DNA of 64,000 bases from Lachnospiraceae bacterium (GCA_021770755.1 JAETQI010000008.1:46566-110565), one strand, 5' to 3'. Positions 31,881 through 41,616 are shown, counted from the stretch's first letter. The notes: generated by a model not told the origin, from the letters alone. Program-made: numbers and translations.

Positions 31881-33321
31881 TGCATATCTGACAGTGTATC
31901 TTTCCCTTATTTTCGGCGTTGTCCTGTCGCTGCTCTTCGTCTTTGTCGAAGGCGCGGCGATAGGCGCCGTAAGGGCGCAGGCGGAGCTTGTGGCCAGTCT
32001 GGGGCTTGATTCGGTGTTTGCGGAGTACAGCAGGGAGATCCTTGACCAGTACGATCTGTTTTTTGTGGATTCTTCCTACGGCGGTACAAACAGCGGCACG
32101 GGCATGGTGGAGAGGCATCTGGCAGATTACATGAGCTACAACATGACGCCGGACAGGGGGCTTGCGATGCCGTTTGAGCACAATCTGCTGACGCTGCAAA
32201 ATCCTTATCTCGAGATATCCGAGGTGTCCTGTGCGAGCGATGACGAGTGCATGGTATGGAAAGCGCAGGCGGTAAATTACATGAAGGCGGTTTACGGAGG
32301 CGATCTGGTGTCAGCCGTGCGGGAACATATCGACACGGTACAGAGCAACGGACTGACCGAGAGGGATGCGGCAGGGGAGATCGCGGAGCAGAAGCAGGCA
32401 CTGGAGGAGGCTCTGTGCGAAAAAGGGATCGTGGAGTATGGGGCAGAGAGCGGTGAAGGATATTCTTACCAGAAGGTTTCCGGTGCATTTGACCGGGTGG
32501 TCGGCGGAGGGATCCTGGCATTGGTGTTTCCGGGCGGGGCGTCCGTATCCGGAGCCGTGATGGATGCAGGACCGTATTTTTCCGCGCGAAAAAAGGGCGG
32601 ATCCGTCAACAGCGGGATCGGTCTGCACGAGGGGATCGACAGACCGGACGGGATCATGGACGAGCTGATATACGGGGAGTATCTGATGAGAAAGTGCGGG
32701 AATTACACGGATCCAAAGGATACGGGGCTTCTAAAATACCAGATCGAGTATATTTTATATGGTTTTAACAGCGATGCCGGAAATTTAAGGCGCAGTGCGG
32801 AACTGTTGTTTGCACTCCGCTCCGCGGCAAACCTTGCCAGCATCTATACGGATTCCGCCAGACAGTCGCAGGCGGAGATGGCTGCAACGGTCATCTGTGC
32901 ACTGCTGCTCTCGCCGGAACTGATCGATGTGATGACGGCGGTGATCCTCGGCGTGTGGGCGCTCATGGAGACTGTGGTGGATGTGCGGCAGTTATTGGAA
33001 GGCGGAAGGGTTGCGCTGATCAAGGGAAGCGATGACTGGCAAACAAGTATCATCGAACTCTTTACCGGCAATATGTCAAGCAGCGGCAGCAGTACGGCAG
33101 GACTGTCATATGAGGATTATCTGCGGGTGTTTCTGGGACTGATGAACAGGGAGACTAAGGCAGCGAGAAGCCTCGACATCGTGGAGATGGATATCAGACA
33201 GACTGCGGGAAATCAAAATTTCCGGATAGACAGGTGTATGGATTATATGAAGGTCAACTTCGGGTTTGCGGATGCAAACGGCCATGATTTTGTCTTCTGG
33301 AAAAAGATGTGTTACCAGTAA
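31864..33321 (+). CDS. DUF5702-like pilus-locus protein
   Basis: The N-terminal segment (YDAYLTVYLSLIFGVVLSLLFVFVEGA) resembles the hydrophobic helix of TadE/TadG pseudopilins, followed by a large extracytoplasmic domain and a hydrophobic stretch near residues 335-360. The family (DUF5702) is regularly found in clostridial Tad loci; its role is unknown, possibly a minor pilus component or tip. The start lies inside the pilin gene (17-bp overlap), implying coupling. Confidence 0.7.
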   Translation: MRTRYDAYLTVYLSLIFGVVLSLLFVFVEGAAIGAVRAQAELVASLGLDSVFAEYSREILDQYDLFFVDSSYGGTNSGTGMVERHLADYMSYNMTPDRGLAMPFEHNLLTLQNPYLEISEVSCASDDECMVWKAQAVNYMKAVYGGDLVSAVREHIDTVQSNGLTERDAAGEIAEQKQALEEALCEKGIVEYGAESGEGYSYQKVSGAFDRVVGGGILALVFPGGASVSGAVMDAGPYFSARKKGGSVNSGIGLHEGIDRPDGIMDELIYGEYLMRKCGNYTDPKDTGLLKYQIEYILYGFNSDAGNLRRSAELLFALRSAANLASIYTDSARQSQAEMAATVICALLLSPELIDVMTAVILGVWALMETVVDVRQLLEGGRVALIKGSDDWQTSIIELFTGNMSSSGSSTAGLSYEDYLRVFLGLMNRETKAARSLDIVEMDIRQTAGNQNFRIDRCMDYMKVNFGFADANGHDFVFWKKMCYQ

Positions 33322-33350
33322 ATCGCAGAGAGCGGCAGAGGAGTGGGCGG

Positions 33351-34295
33351 ATGTTCTTTTCAGTGCGGGATAGGAAAAAGAATCGAATCTTGAATAGGAA
33401 GGGAGGTGCCTTGTTCTCCATAGAGGTGTTGGTCAGAATATGTAGGCATTTGCCTGTCTGTGCAGTAAAAAGAATATCCTCCTGCTCCCCTGGCCAGCGG
33501 TCACAGAGGGGGCAGAAAGCGAGCATGACTGTGGAGGCGTGTTTCGTGCTGCCGTTCTTTCTATTTGCATTTCTCAATATCATATCTATCGTGGAGATAT
33601 ACAGGCTGCAGGGAAATATGAGTGCTGCCATGCACGATACCGCCAGACAGATGGCGGTGTATGGCTATGAGTACCGGCAGATCAGCAAGGATTCGGCGGG
33701 GGCGGCCGAATCTCTTGGCATGACATATCTGTATGCGGCGGGGAAAGTCCGGACAAAGCTTGGCACAGCCTATCTGGACGAATCGCCGATCGCGGGAGGC
33801 GCTGCGGCGGTCTCCTGGCTGCGCTCCTGCGTGATGCAGGAGGATGACTGCATCGATCTGGTTGCAGAGTACTGCATTGAGCCGCCGGTGCCCGTGGTCG
33901 GATACCGGCAGCGCATCCTGTACAGCAGAATGCGCACACGGGCGTGGACCGGGTATGACAGTGCTGCGCACGGCGCTGACGGGAGCATGACAGAGGAGGA
34001 GATCGTGTATGTGACACCGGACGGCAGTGTATTTCACCGGTCCAGGTCGTGCAGTTATCTAAAGCTGTCGATCGCGGCAGCCGACAGGAGTTTTCTGGCT
34101 GCGCAGAGAAACCAGGACGGAAGTAAGTATTATCCCTGCGGCGAATGCGGGAGTCTGTGCGGAAGTACGGTGTACATCACGGACTACGGAAACAGGTATC
34201 ACGCCACGCTGGGCTGCAGCGGCCTGAAACGGACCGTCATGGCAGTGCCGGTATCAGAGGCCGCAGGCAGGGGCGCCTGCAGTAAGTGCGGGTAG
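33351..34295 (+). CDS. TadE-like pseudopilin with two Cys-motif repeats at the C-terminus
   Basis: A basic N-terminus precedes the pseudopilin helix (ASMTVEACFVLPFFLFAFLNII). The C-terminal ~95 residues contain two similar units. The first is VYVTPDGSVFHRSRSCSYLK ending PCGECG; the second is VYITDYGNRYHATLGCSGLK ending ACSKCG. Each has a Y/FH...C...CxxC arrangement, as in small metal-binding or Ada-like Cys repeats, here predicted outside the cell membrane. ATG 33351 follows GAGGAG; ATG 33309, in the upstream gene's end, is an alternative. Confidence 0.65.
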   Translation: MFFSVRDRKKNRILNRKGGALFSIEVLVRICRHLPVCAVKRISSCSPGQRSQRGQKASMTVEACFVLPFFLFAFLNIISIVEIYRLQGNMSAAMHDTARQMAVYGYEYRQISKDSAGAAESLGMTYLYAAGKVRTKLGTAYLDESPIAGGAAAVSWLRSCVMQEDDCIDLVAEYCIEPPVPVVGYRQRILYSRMRTRAWTGYDSAAHGADGSMTEEEIVYVTPDGSVFHRSRSCSYLKLSIAAADRSFLAAQRNQDGSKYYPCGECGSLCGSTVYITDYGNRYHATLGCSGLKRTVMAVPVSEAAGRGACSKCG

Positions 34296-34414
34296 TGGGA
34301 TAGATGGCAGGAAGTAATTAATGATGACATATTATGCAATACTATCTGTATTACATAATGGGTGACAGATAAATGACTGAGATTTTACAGGTAGATCGGA
34401 ATAGGAGTTTAAAG

Positions 34415-34861
34415 ATGGGTACAGGATTACAATGGATCATTTATAAGATATTGATGGCAGCGATCGGCCTGGCGCTGTTTGCGGCGGGAATCGTGGATAT
34501 CAGGAGAAGGCAGATCGGCAGGGTGCAGCTTTTGATCCTGCTGCTGCTGTGCTGCGCGGTGATCCCGTTCAAAAAGGAATTTGGCGCGCGAGACGCGGTG
34601 GGAGGGATGGCGATCGGACTCTGTGCGATTGGCGTGTCAGTGGCGACAAGGGAGCAGATCGGAAAGGGGGACGGCATCGTGATCGCCGCGGTGGGGATTG
34701 CGCTGGGCGTGCGCAAATGTCTTCTGGCCGTATTTGCCGCATCGTTTTTGATGTGTATCGCGGCGATCGTTGTCCTCCTGTTCAGGAAGGGCGGCAGACA
34801 GACACGGCTCCCATTTCTGCCGGCAATATTCGCGGGGTATCTGCTATGTGTTTTTCTGTAA
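34415..34861 (+). CDS. Prepilin peptidase, A24 type (second)
   Basis: A small polytopic protein with the A24 aspartate pair: AGIVDIRRRQIG near residue 28 and IGKGDGIVIAA near 86, the GxGD motif. At 148 residues it is shorter than the peptidase at 26698 and quite different in sequence. The two probably have distinct prepilin substrates (Flp pilin versus the TadE-type proteins), which is inference. ATG 34415 has AGGAG 7 nt upstream. It overlaps the next gene by 16 bp. Confidence 0.75.
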   Translation: MGTGLQWIIYKILMAAIGLALFAAGIVDIRRRQIGRVQLLILLLLCCAVIPFKKEFGARDAVGGMAIGLCAIGVSVATREQIGKGDGIVIAAVGIALGVRKCLLAVFAASFLMCIAAIVVLLFRKGGRQTRLPFLPAIFAGYLLCVFL

Positions 34862-35310
34862 AGAGACGATACGAGGCGGCATATTTTACAGTGGAGGCAG
34901 CGCTGATCCTGCCAATGGCGATGCTCTTTACCGTGATGATGATCTTTCTGGCATTTTACAGCTACGACAGGTGTGTTATGGAGCACAGTGCCTACGAGGC
35001 GGCGCTGCGGGGGACAGACAGCCATTTCAGGACAGCGGCGGAAGCCGAGGCTGCGGCACGCACGGCCGCGGCTTCGCTTGTCGAGGGAAAGCTGTTTGCC
35101 ATGCATGACTTTCAGTATGATGTGGCGGTTGACGCGGGGAGTGTGACAGTCACATATCACTGTGAAGTCAATATGCCGTTTGTCACATGGCTTGGAGAGT
35201 ATGTGTCAGCGATCGATATGACGCTTGATATCAGCAGGAGCGCAAAGCGCCTGCGGCCGGCAAGGATGATCCGCGACTGCAGGGTAATAAACGGGCTGAT
35301 CGCACCGTGA
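34846..35310 (+). CDS. TadE-like pseudopilin
   Basis: A short basic start (MCFSVKRRYEAA) precedes the pseudopilin helix (YFTVEAALILPMAMLFTVMMI), with the conserved Glu five residues into the hydrophobic segment. A ~115-residue soluble domain follows. Typical of TadE/TadF minor pilins. The start lies within the last codons of the second peptidase gene; the best start is ATG 34846, since the longer upstream frame is antisense-like noise. Confidence 0.75.
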   Translation: MCFSVKRRYEAAYFTVEAALILPMAMLFTVMMIFLAFYSYDRCVMEHSAYEAALRGTDSHFRTAAEAEAAARTAAASLVEGKLFAMHDFQYDVAVDAGSVTVTYHCEVNMPFVTWLGEYVSAIDMTLDISRSAKRLRPARMIRDCRVINGLIAP

Positions 35311-35413
35311 CGCATCAGACGCGGATAATACGAGTGACATAGATAGAAATAATGTGACAGGAACGATTGCGATACGATTTCTGGGAACTTGGAGGAATGG
35401 CGTGAGGGAGAGT

Positions 35414-36946
35414 ATGCCAAATATCAGCTTCGAGAGGAGCATGAATCACAACTACATGATATTGGGAAAATGCAGTTTTTTCGGAAAAAACGAGGATCAA
35501 TACAGCGATTACCGCACGAAGATGCTTCTGGAAAACCGCATTCCGGGGCTTTTGCCGGTCACACACAGACTGATCAACGGGGAGAGCAGGTATTACTATG
35601 AGATCAATTCCCTGCAGTCGCTGGACAGGCTTTATGATAAGGCGGAGATCCGGTACAACGAATTAAGGCAGTTGCTGACAGGATGCGTGAATCTGTTTGA
35701 CAGGCTGGAGGAATATCTGCTGGATGGGACGCAGATCATCATCAGACCGGAGATGATCTACATCGAAGTGGAGAAGATGGAACCATATTTTGTCTGTTAC
35801 CCGGACTATGAGGGAGATGTGCGGATATCCTTTATGGAATTTATCGACGGGCTGCTCACCAGGATCGATCACACGGACGAGCGCGCAGTGATGCTTGGCT
35901 ATCAGATATACCGCTACACCAGAAATCCCAATTACGTGATCAGTGAGATCGGCAATATGATGGGGCATGTGATCGTCGATATGGCGCGCAGGGAAGCGGT
36001 CCTTCGGCCAAATGATCTCGAGTCTGCAGGGGACGGCGCATCGGAGTCCGGATGGGACAGTGACTTGGAACGCGGGATCTGTCAACGGGAGAATCCTGCC
36101 GGACAGGCCGGAATGAGTGACAAGGCAGAAGTCCGGGATCAGGAGGATTGGGCGACGTATGCCTGCGAGGATGACGACATATCACCTTGTCAGGATACGG
36201 GGCGCAGGACAAAAAATATCGGAGATCTGATCGGCGGCATTTTCTGTATCTTTGTGTCGCTGTGTTCCGGGGCGATCATATTGGGAGCGCGGCTGATCCG
36301 CGCCTTTGAGCTTGGCGGGAACAGTGAGCTGTATCTGTACGGCGCTATGGGGATGGCGGTTGCGGCAGCAGTCTTGTTTTTTTCGTGCTATATCAAAAAA
36401 AGGCGTCAGGACAGAGAGGCGCAGCAGCCGGATGAGGACGAAGAATGTGAGGATATCCAGTATTATACAGCGGCAGGAAAGGAGGCGGACCACCGCAAAT
36501 CCAATCACTTCCAGTCCGCGAATCCCGTGCGGATGGCAGGGGGGCAGGATCCTGCTTCTGGAAACCGGGACAATACGTATTACGCAGGCGGAGACTTTCG
36601 CATCAAACAGCAAAAGAGCTGTGAGACCGTGTATCTGGGGGCGGAGTTCGTGGAGGAGCGCATGCTGCTTGGCCGCATGAACGGCAGGGAAGTCAATATC
36701 TCACTGGAGAGGCTTCCCATGACAGTCGGCAAGCTTGCGGACGTGTCAGATTTCGTGATCAACGACGCCGCTGTCAGCAAAATGCACGCGCGCTTTGAGG
36801 AACACGACGGCAGGGTCTATGTTTGCGACCTCAACTCGACAAACGGGACGGTGAAAAACGGAGTGCTTTTGGAAGTGAATCAGTCGGTGGTGCTGGAGCC
36901 GGGGGACACACTCCGTTTCGGGAGGACTTGTTTTACTTATTGTTAG
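35414..36946 (+). CDS. DUF6382 and FHA domain protein
   Basis: An N-terminal ~190-residue domain of the DUF6382 type (FERSMNHNYMILGKC...LFDRLEEYLLDG) is cytoplasmic. Then come an acidic linker, two membrane segments (~270-290 and ~305-325), a second linker, and a C-terminal FHA domain with SKMHARF and DLNSTNGTVKNG. FHA domains bind phosphothreonine, so pilus assembly may be tied to a Ser/Thr kinase, though none is encoded in the window. ATG 35414 follows GAGGGAG; GTG 35402 and GTG 35354 are in frame upstream. Last gene of the pilus locus. Confidence 0.75.
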   Translation: MPNISFERSMNHNYMILGKCSFFGKNEDQYSDYRTKMLLENRIPGLLPVTHRLINGESRYYYEINSLQSLDRLYDKAEIRYNELRQLLTGCVNLFDRLEEYLLDGTQIIIRPEMIYIEVEKMEPYFVCYPDYEGDVRISFMEFIDGLLTRIDHTDERAVMLGYQIYRYTRNPNYVISEIGNMMGHVIVDMARREAVLRPNDLESAGDGASESGWDSDLERGICQRENPAGQAGMSDKAEVRDQEDWATYACEDDDISPCQDTGRRTKNIGDLIGGIFCIFVSLCSGAIILGARLIRAFELGGNSELYLYGAMGMAVAAAVLFFSCYIKKRRQDREAQQPDEDEECEDIQYYTAAGKEADHRKSNHFQSANPVRMAGGQDPASGNRDNTYYAGGDFRIKQQKSCETVYLGAEFVEERMLLGRMNGREVNISLERLPMTVGKLADVSDFVINDAAVSKMHARFEEHDGRVYVCDLNSTNGTVKNGVLLEVNQSVVLEPGDTLRFGRTCFTYC

Positions 36947-37011
36947 TATCTTGTTAATATCCTGTCACTATCAGTTTCTGCATTTGCTAAAATATTTTAT
37001 ATTTGAATAAA

Positions 37012-37041
37012 CAATAAGCTTGCAATAAGCCATGCTTATTG
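37012..37041. promoter_or_regulatory. Operator over the pentose-operon promoter
   Basis: CAATAAGC occurs at 37012-37019 and 37023-37030, and its complement GCTTATTG at 37034-37041. The last two form a 19-bp palindrome with a CAT centre between the -35 and -10 boxes. Position implies repression by a sugar-responsive regulator. Confidence 0.6.
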
Positions 37042-37048
37042 TTATAAT
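37020..37048 (+). promoter_or_regulatory. Sigma-A promoter of the pentose catabolism operon
   Basis: TTGCAA (37020-37025), 17-nt spacer, TATAAT (37043-37048). The spacer is filled by the palindromic operator. Confidence 0.75.
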
Positions 37049-37137
37049 GACGATATATGTAAATGTTGCGGCAGTTTGGATATGGAATTGTCACAAAGCG
37101 GTTTCACAATGTTATCAAAGTAGGAGGTTACAAATTT

Positions 37138-38733
37138 ATGGGACTTGATGCAAAAAATGCGATTGAGACTGGCAGGACTGCACTTGGTATAGAGTTTGGC
37201 TCGACCAGGATCAAGGCAGTGCTGATCGATGAGGATCACGAGGTGCTCGCCATCGGAAACCATGACTGGGAGAATCAGTTGGTAAACAATATCTGGACCT
37301 ACAGTCTCGACGCGATCTGGAAAGGACTTCAGGACTGCTATCAGGATCTGGCGAAGTCTGTGCAGGAGAAGTACGGCACACAGATCAGGACGCTCGGCTC
37401 TCTGGGATTTAGTGCCATGATGCACGGGTATATGGCATTTGACAAGGCGGGGGAGCTTCTGGTTCCTTTCAGGACGTGGAGAAATACGATCACACAGGAG
37501 GCGAGTGAGAAGCTCACAGGACTCTTTAACTACCACATTCCGCAGCGCTGGAGCATCGCCCATCTCTACCAGGCGATCCTGAACGGTGAGGAGCATGTCG
37601 GGAACGTCGATTTCTTCACAACGCTTGCAGGTTACATACACTGGCAGTTAAGCGGCGAGAAGGTGCTTGGCGTCGGCGAGGCGTCCGGCATGTTCCCGAT
37701 CGATATTGATACGAAGCGCTTCAATGAGCGGATGATCGGACAGTTTGACGCACTTGTCGCAGACAGGAACTTTTCGTGGAAGCTTGCTGATATCATGCCA
37801 AAGGTGCTGGTTTCCGGGGACAAGGCGGGCACATTGACAGAGGCGGGTGCGAAGCTTCTCGATGTGACAGGCACACTGCAGGCGGGGATCGCGATGTGTC
37901 CTCCCGAGGGTGACGCCGGCACGGGTATGGTCGCGACAAACAGTGTGGCACAGCGCACCGGAAACATATCGGCGGGCACTTCCGTATTTGCGATGGCAGT
38001 TCTCGAGAAGGATCTGTCAAAATCCTACGATGAGCTTGATCTGGTGACAACACCGGACGGAAGCCTTGTGGCGATGGTTCACTGCAACAACTGCACTTCG
38101 GATCTGAATGCGTGGGTGAACCTGTTCAAAGAATTCCAGGAAACGATGGGACAGAAGGTGGATATGAACGAGCTCTACGGAGCGCTTTACAGAAAGGCGC
38201 TCGAGGGTGATGCAGACTGCGGCGGACTTCTGGCGTACGGCTATTTTTCGGGAGAACATGTGACAGGCTTTGAGGAGGGCAGACCGCTCTTTGTGCGGAC
38301 ACCGGACGCGAAGTTCAGCCTGGCGAATTTCATGCGCGTGAATCTCTTTACGGCGCTCGGTGCGATCAAGATCGGTATGGACATCCTGTTTAAGCAGGAG
38401 AATGTCAGGCTCGATGAGCTTCTCGGACACGGCGGTCTGTTCAAGACGGAGGGCGTCGGACAGAAAGTGGTCGCCGCGGCGGTCAATGTTCCGGTGTCTG
38501 TCATGAAGACTGCGGGCGAGGGCGGCGCATGGGGCATCGCTGTCCTTGCGAATTATATGATGAAAAAGGGTGCGGATGAGTCGCTCAGCGATTATCTGAA
38601 CAACAAAGTGTTTGCAGGGGAGGAGTCTGTGCGCATGGAGCCGGATCCCAAGGATGTGGAAGGCTTTGAGACGTTTATCGAGCGCTATAAGAAGGGTCTT
38701 GCGATCGAGCGCGCGGCGGTTGACAATATGTGA
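37138..38733 (+). CDS. araB: FGGY-family sugar kinase, probable L-ribulokinase
   Basis: FGGY kinase marks are the first phosphate loop [18 protein letters not shown] (residues ~14-31), [13 protein letters not shown] in the substrate region, and [12 protein letters not shown] and a [11 protein letters not shown] loop in the C-terminal ATPase half. The length of 531 residues and the araD gene 31 bp downstream favour L-ribulokinase (L-ribulose to L-ribulose 5-phosphate); xylulokinase is the main alternative. ATG 37138 follows GGAGG; an upstream in-frame ATG at 37063 lies near the transcription start and is unlikely. Confidence 0.75.
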   Translation: MGLDAKNAIETGRTALGIEFGSTRIKAVLIDEDHEVLAIGNHDWENQLVNNIWTYSLDAIWKGLQDCYQDLAKSVQEKYGTQIRTLGSLGFSAMMHGYMAFDKAGELLVPFRTWRNTITQEASEKLTGLFNYHIPQRWSIAHLYQAILNGEEHVGNVDFFTTLAGYIHWQLSGEKVLGVGEASGMFPIDIDTKRFNERMIGQFDALVADRNFSWKLADIMPKVLVSGDKAGTLTEAGAKLLDVTGTLQAGIAMCPPEGDAGTGMVATNSVAQRTGNISAGTSVFAMAVLEKDLSKSYDELDLVTTPDGSLVAMVHCNNCTSDLNAWVNLFKEFQETMGQKVDMNELYGALYRKALEGDADCGGLLAYGYFSGEHVTGFEEGRPLFVRTPDAKFSLANFMRVNLFTALGAIKIGMDILFKQENVRLDELLGHGGLFKTEGVGQKVVAAAVNVPVSVMKTAGEGGAWGIAVLANYMMKKGADESLSDYLNNKVFAGEESVRMEPDPKDVEGFETFIERYKKGLAIERAAVDNM

Positions 38734-38764
38734 TTCGATCTGTTGGAATGGAGGTTAATAATAG

Positions 38765-39460
38765 ATGTTAGAGGAATTAAAGCAGAAAGTATACGAGGCA
38801 AATATGGATCTGCCCAGGTATGGTCTTGTCACATTCACATGGGGTAATGTGAGCGCGATCGACAGGGAGAGCGGTCTGTTCGTCATCAAGCCAAGCGGCG
38901 TTGATTACGATCTGTTAAAGCCGGAAGACATGGTGGTCATGGACTTAGACGGCAATAAGGTGGAGGGCAGATACAACCCGTCATCCGACACACCGACGCA
39001 TCTGGAGCTGTACAAGGCATTCCCGGAGATCGGCGGCATCGTACATACGCACAGCACCTATGCGACGAGCTGGGCGCAGTCGGGCAGAAGTATTCCGTGC
39101 TACGGAACGACACACGCGGACTATATGTACGGGGAGATCCCCTGCGCGCGCGTGCTCACACAGGAGGAGATCGATGACGGCTATGAGAAGAACACGGGGA
39201 CACTGATCATCGAAACCTTCAAGGATAGGGAAGTCATGGCAGTTCCGGCGGTGCTCTGCAAGAACCACGGACCGTTCGCATGGGGTAAGGACGCGAAGGA
39301 GGCAGTGCACAATGCGGTCGTTCTCGAGGAGGTCGCCAAGATGGCGCTCTTTACCGAACAGTTGAACAAGGACGTGGAGCCGGCGCCGCAGCGCATCCAG
39401 GACAAGCACTATTACAGGAAACACGGCGCTAACGCGTACTACGGGAACAAAGTCGAGTAG
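38765..39460 (+). CDS. araD: L-ribulose-5-phosphate 4-epimerase
   Basis: A class II aldolase/epimerase. Marks are [23 protein letters not shown], the zinc-binding [16 protein letters not shown] (His residues ~95 and 97), and a later [10 protein letters not shown]. The length of 231 residues is as in AraD. It converts L-ribulose 5-phosphate to D-xylulose 5-phosphate, feeding the transketolase encoded next. Ribosome site TGGAGG. Confidence 0.92.
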   Translation: MLEELKQKVYEANMDLPRYGLVTFTWGNVSAIDRESGLFVIKPSGVDYDLLKPEDMVVMDLDGNKVEGRYNPSSDTPTHLELYKAFPEIGGIVHTHSTYATSWAQSGRSIPCYGTTHADYMYGEIPCARVLTQEEIDDGYEKNTGTLIIETFKDREVMAVPAVLCKNHGPFAWGKDAKEAVHNAVVLEEVAKMALFTEQLNKDVEPAPQRIQDKHYYRKHGANAYYGNKVE

Positions 39461-39544
39461 GGACGGTGCAAGGGGCTGTCAGAATGTACAATTTGTGGGG
39501 TAATATTTTTAACTTTGTGCATTTACGGACAATTCTTTTTGTGA

Positions 39545-39568
39545 TATCTTAATAGTGGTATCTTAATA
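39545..39568. promoter_or_regulatory. Direct repeats before the transketolase genes
   Basis: TATCTTAATA at 39545-39554 and again at 39559-39568, 14 bp apart, in a 165-bp AT-rich gap that probably holds a second promoter for the transketolase pair. They may be half-sites of a regulator. Confidence 0.35.
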
Positions 39569-39625
39569 TTATATAAGAGATCATGGAATGATTCAAATAT
39601 TTAGATAAAGATGGAGGAGAAAACA

Positions 39626-40459
39626 ATGACAAATTTGGAGCTTCAAAAAATGGCAAATGAAGTTCGTAAGGGTATCGTTACCGGCGTTCACGCAGCGAAG
39701 GCAGGGCATCCGGGCGGATCGCTGTCGGCGGCAGATATCTATACGTTTCTTTATTTTGAGGAGATGAACATCGATCCAAAGGATCCGAAGAAAGCGGACA
39801 GGGACCGCTTTGTGCTCTCGAAGGGACACACGGCGCCGGGACTCTACTCGACGCTTGCAAACCGCGGGTATTTTCCGGTTGAGGATCTGGTGACGCTCAG
39901 GAAGCTTGGTTCCTATCTGCAGGGACACCCCTGTATGCAGCATGTACCGGGTGTGGACATGTCCTCGGGATCACTTGGGCAGGGAATCTCCGTGGCGTGC
40001 GGTATGGCGCTTGGCGCTAAGATGTCCAACGCGGACTACAGGGTGTACACACTGCTTGGCGACGGCGAGATCGAGGAAGGACAGGTTTGGGAGGCTTCCA
40101 TGTTTGCGGGACACAGAAAGCTTGACAACCTCTGCGTGATCGTGGATAACAACGGGCTGCAGATCGACGGTAAGATTGAGGATGTATGTTCACCGTATCC
40201 GATCGACAAAAAGTTTGAGGCGTTCAATTTCCATGTGATCAATCTGGATGACGCGCATGACTTTGACAAGATCCGTGCGGCGTTTCAGGAGGCGCGCGCG
40301 ACGAAGGGCATGCCGACAGCGATCATTGCCCATTCATTGAAGGGCAAGGGCGTATCGTTCATGGAAGGCAATGTGGATTGGCATGGCAAGGCGCCAAACG
40401 ATGAGGAGTACGCAGTGGCGATGGCAGATCTGGAGAAGATCGCACAGCAGTTGGCATAG
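39626..40459 (+). CDS. Transketolase, N-terminal (thiamine-binding) subunit
   Basis: The first half of a split transketolase: AKAGHPGGSLSAADIYT, LSKGHTAPGLYSTLA, the thiamine diphosphate motif LLGDGEIEEGQVWEASMFA ... VDNNGLQ. The 277 residues match the N-terminal half of the single-chain enzyme. It works with the C-terminal subunit encoded 19 bp downstream to exchange two-carbon units in the pentose phosphate pathway. ATG 39626 follows ATGGAGGAG. Confidence 0.92.
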   Translation: MTNLELQKMANEVRKGIVTGVHAAKAGHPGGSLSAADIYTFLYFEEMNIDPKDPKKADRDRFVLSKGHTAPGLYSTLANRGYFPVEDLVTLRKLGSYLQGHPCMQHVPGVDMSSGSLGQGISVACGMALGAKMSNADYRVYTLLGDGEIEEGQVWEASMFAGHRKLDNLCVIVDNNGLQIDGKIEDVCSPYPIDKKFEAFNFHVINLDDAHDFDKIRAAFQEARATKGMPTAIIAHSLKGKGVSFMEGNVDWHGKAPNDEEYAVAMADLEKIAQQLA

Positions 40460-40478
40460 ACGCGGAAGGGAGATAAAA

Positions 40479-41438
40479 ATGGCAGATATAAAAACGAACA
40501 AAGTCGTTTCAAAGATTGCAACAAGAGAGAGCTACGGGAATGCTCTCGTTGAGATAGGAAAAGAAAATCCGGATTTAGTCGTTCTTGATGCGGATCTCGC
40601 GGCAGCGACCAAGACGGGCGTGTTTAAGAAAGCGTTTCCGGACAGACATATCGACTGCGGTATCGCAGAGTGCAACATGACCGGCGTGGCAGCCGGACTG
40701 TCACTGTCTGGCAAGATCCCGTTCATGAGTTCCTTTGCGATGTTTGCTGCGGGACGTGCTTTTGAGCAGGTGAGAAATTCCATTGGATACCCGCATCTGA
40801 ATGTCAAGATCGGTGCGACGCACGCGGGTATCACGGTCGGCGAGGACGGCGCGTCCCATCAGTGCAATGAGGACATCGCCCTGATGCGCACGATCCCGGG
40901 CATGGTCGTGATGTGCCCTGCTGACGATGTCGAGGCGAAGGCGGCAGTGCGCGCGGCAGTTGAATATGAAGGACCTGTGTACATACGTTTTGGACGTGCG
41001 GCAGTTCCTGTCATCAACGACAGACCGGATTACAAGTTTGAGATCGGAAAGGGCACTGTCGTGAGAGAAGGAACAGATGTCACCATCGTTGCGACTGGTA
41101 TCTGTGTGGACTCCGCACTTGGCGCTGCCGAGATGCTTGCGCAGGACGGGATCAGCGCGGAGGTGATCAACATCTGCACGATCAAGCCGCTTGACGAGGA
41201 GATCATCATCAATTCTGCCAAGAAGACCGGCAAGGTTGTGACGGCAGAGGAACATTCCGTGATCGGCGGACTGGGAAGCGCAGTGTGCGATGCGCTCTGC
41301 AAGTCGCATCCGACACCTGTCTGCAAGATCGGCATGCAGGATACGTTCGGCGAGTCCGGTTCCGCTGCGGCGCTTGTCGAGAAGTACAAGCTTGACGCAA
41401 AGGGCGTGTACGAGCAGGTAAAAACATTTCTGGCATAA
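40479..41438 (+). CDS. Transketolase, C-terminal subunit
   Basis: The second half of the split transketolase: VVLDADLAAATKTGVF, AECNMTGVAAGLSLSGKIPF, FGRAAVPVI and a transketolase C-terminal domain from ~residue 195 (VATGICVDSALGAAEML). The 319 residues are as expected. It is also distantly like 1-deoxyxylulose-5-phosphate synthase, but pairing with the N-terminal gene and araD settles the role. A strong terminator follows. Confidence 0.92.
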   Translation: MADIKTNKVVSKIATRESYGNALVEIGKENPDLVVLDADLAAATKTGVFKKAFPDRHIDCGIAECNMTGVAAGLSLSGKIPFMSSFAMFAAGRAFEQVRNSIGYPHLNVKIGATHAGITVGEDGASHQCNEDIALMRTIPGMVVMCPADDVEAKAAVRAAVEYEGPVYIRFGRAAVPVINDRPDYKFEIGKGTVVREGTDVTIVATGICVDSALGAAEMLAQDGISAEVINICTIKPLDEEIIINSAKKTGKVVTAEEHSVIGGLGSAVCDALCKSHPTPVCKIGMQDTFGESGSAAALVEKYKLDAKGVYEQVKTFLA

Positions 41439-41473
41439 TTTGGGATAGGATCTTTTCATAGATTCGGTTCAGG

Positions 41474-41516
41474 GTCACAGGCGTCATCGCATCGATGACG
41501 CCTGTGACTGATTTTT
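41474..41516 (+). terminator. Rho-independent terminator after transketolase
   Basis: Perfect 16-bp stem (41474-41489 / 41493-41508, starting GTCACAGGCG) with a 3-nt loop and a TGATTTTT tail. Confidence 0.88.
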
Positions 41517-41539
41517 AGGAAGTAGTTTTGCGCAATGTG

Positions 41540-41567
41540 TTGATAAGTTTTAGATTTATGGTATGAT
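41540..41567 (+). promoter_or_regulatory. Sigma-A promoter of pyrK-pyrD
   Basis: TTGATA (41540-41545), 16-nt spacer, TATGAT (41562-41567); the start codon is 50 bp further. Confidence 0.55.
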
Positions 41568-41616
41568 AAGAGTGTTGTGATAGGATGAAGATTTGAATGC
41601 CGAAGGAGATGGTGAT

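Noticed and set aside
34549..34845. Extension of the TadE-like gene into the second prepilin peptidase gene
   Set aside because: Out-of-frame reading of the peptidase; the pseudopilin leader starts properly at 34846.
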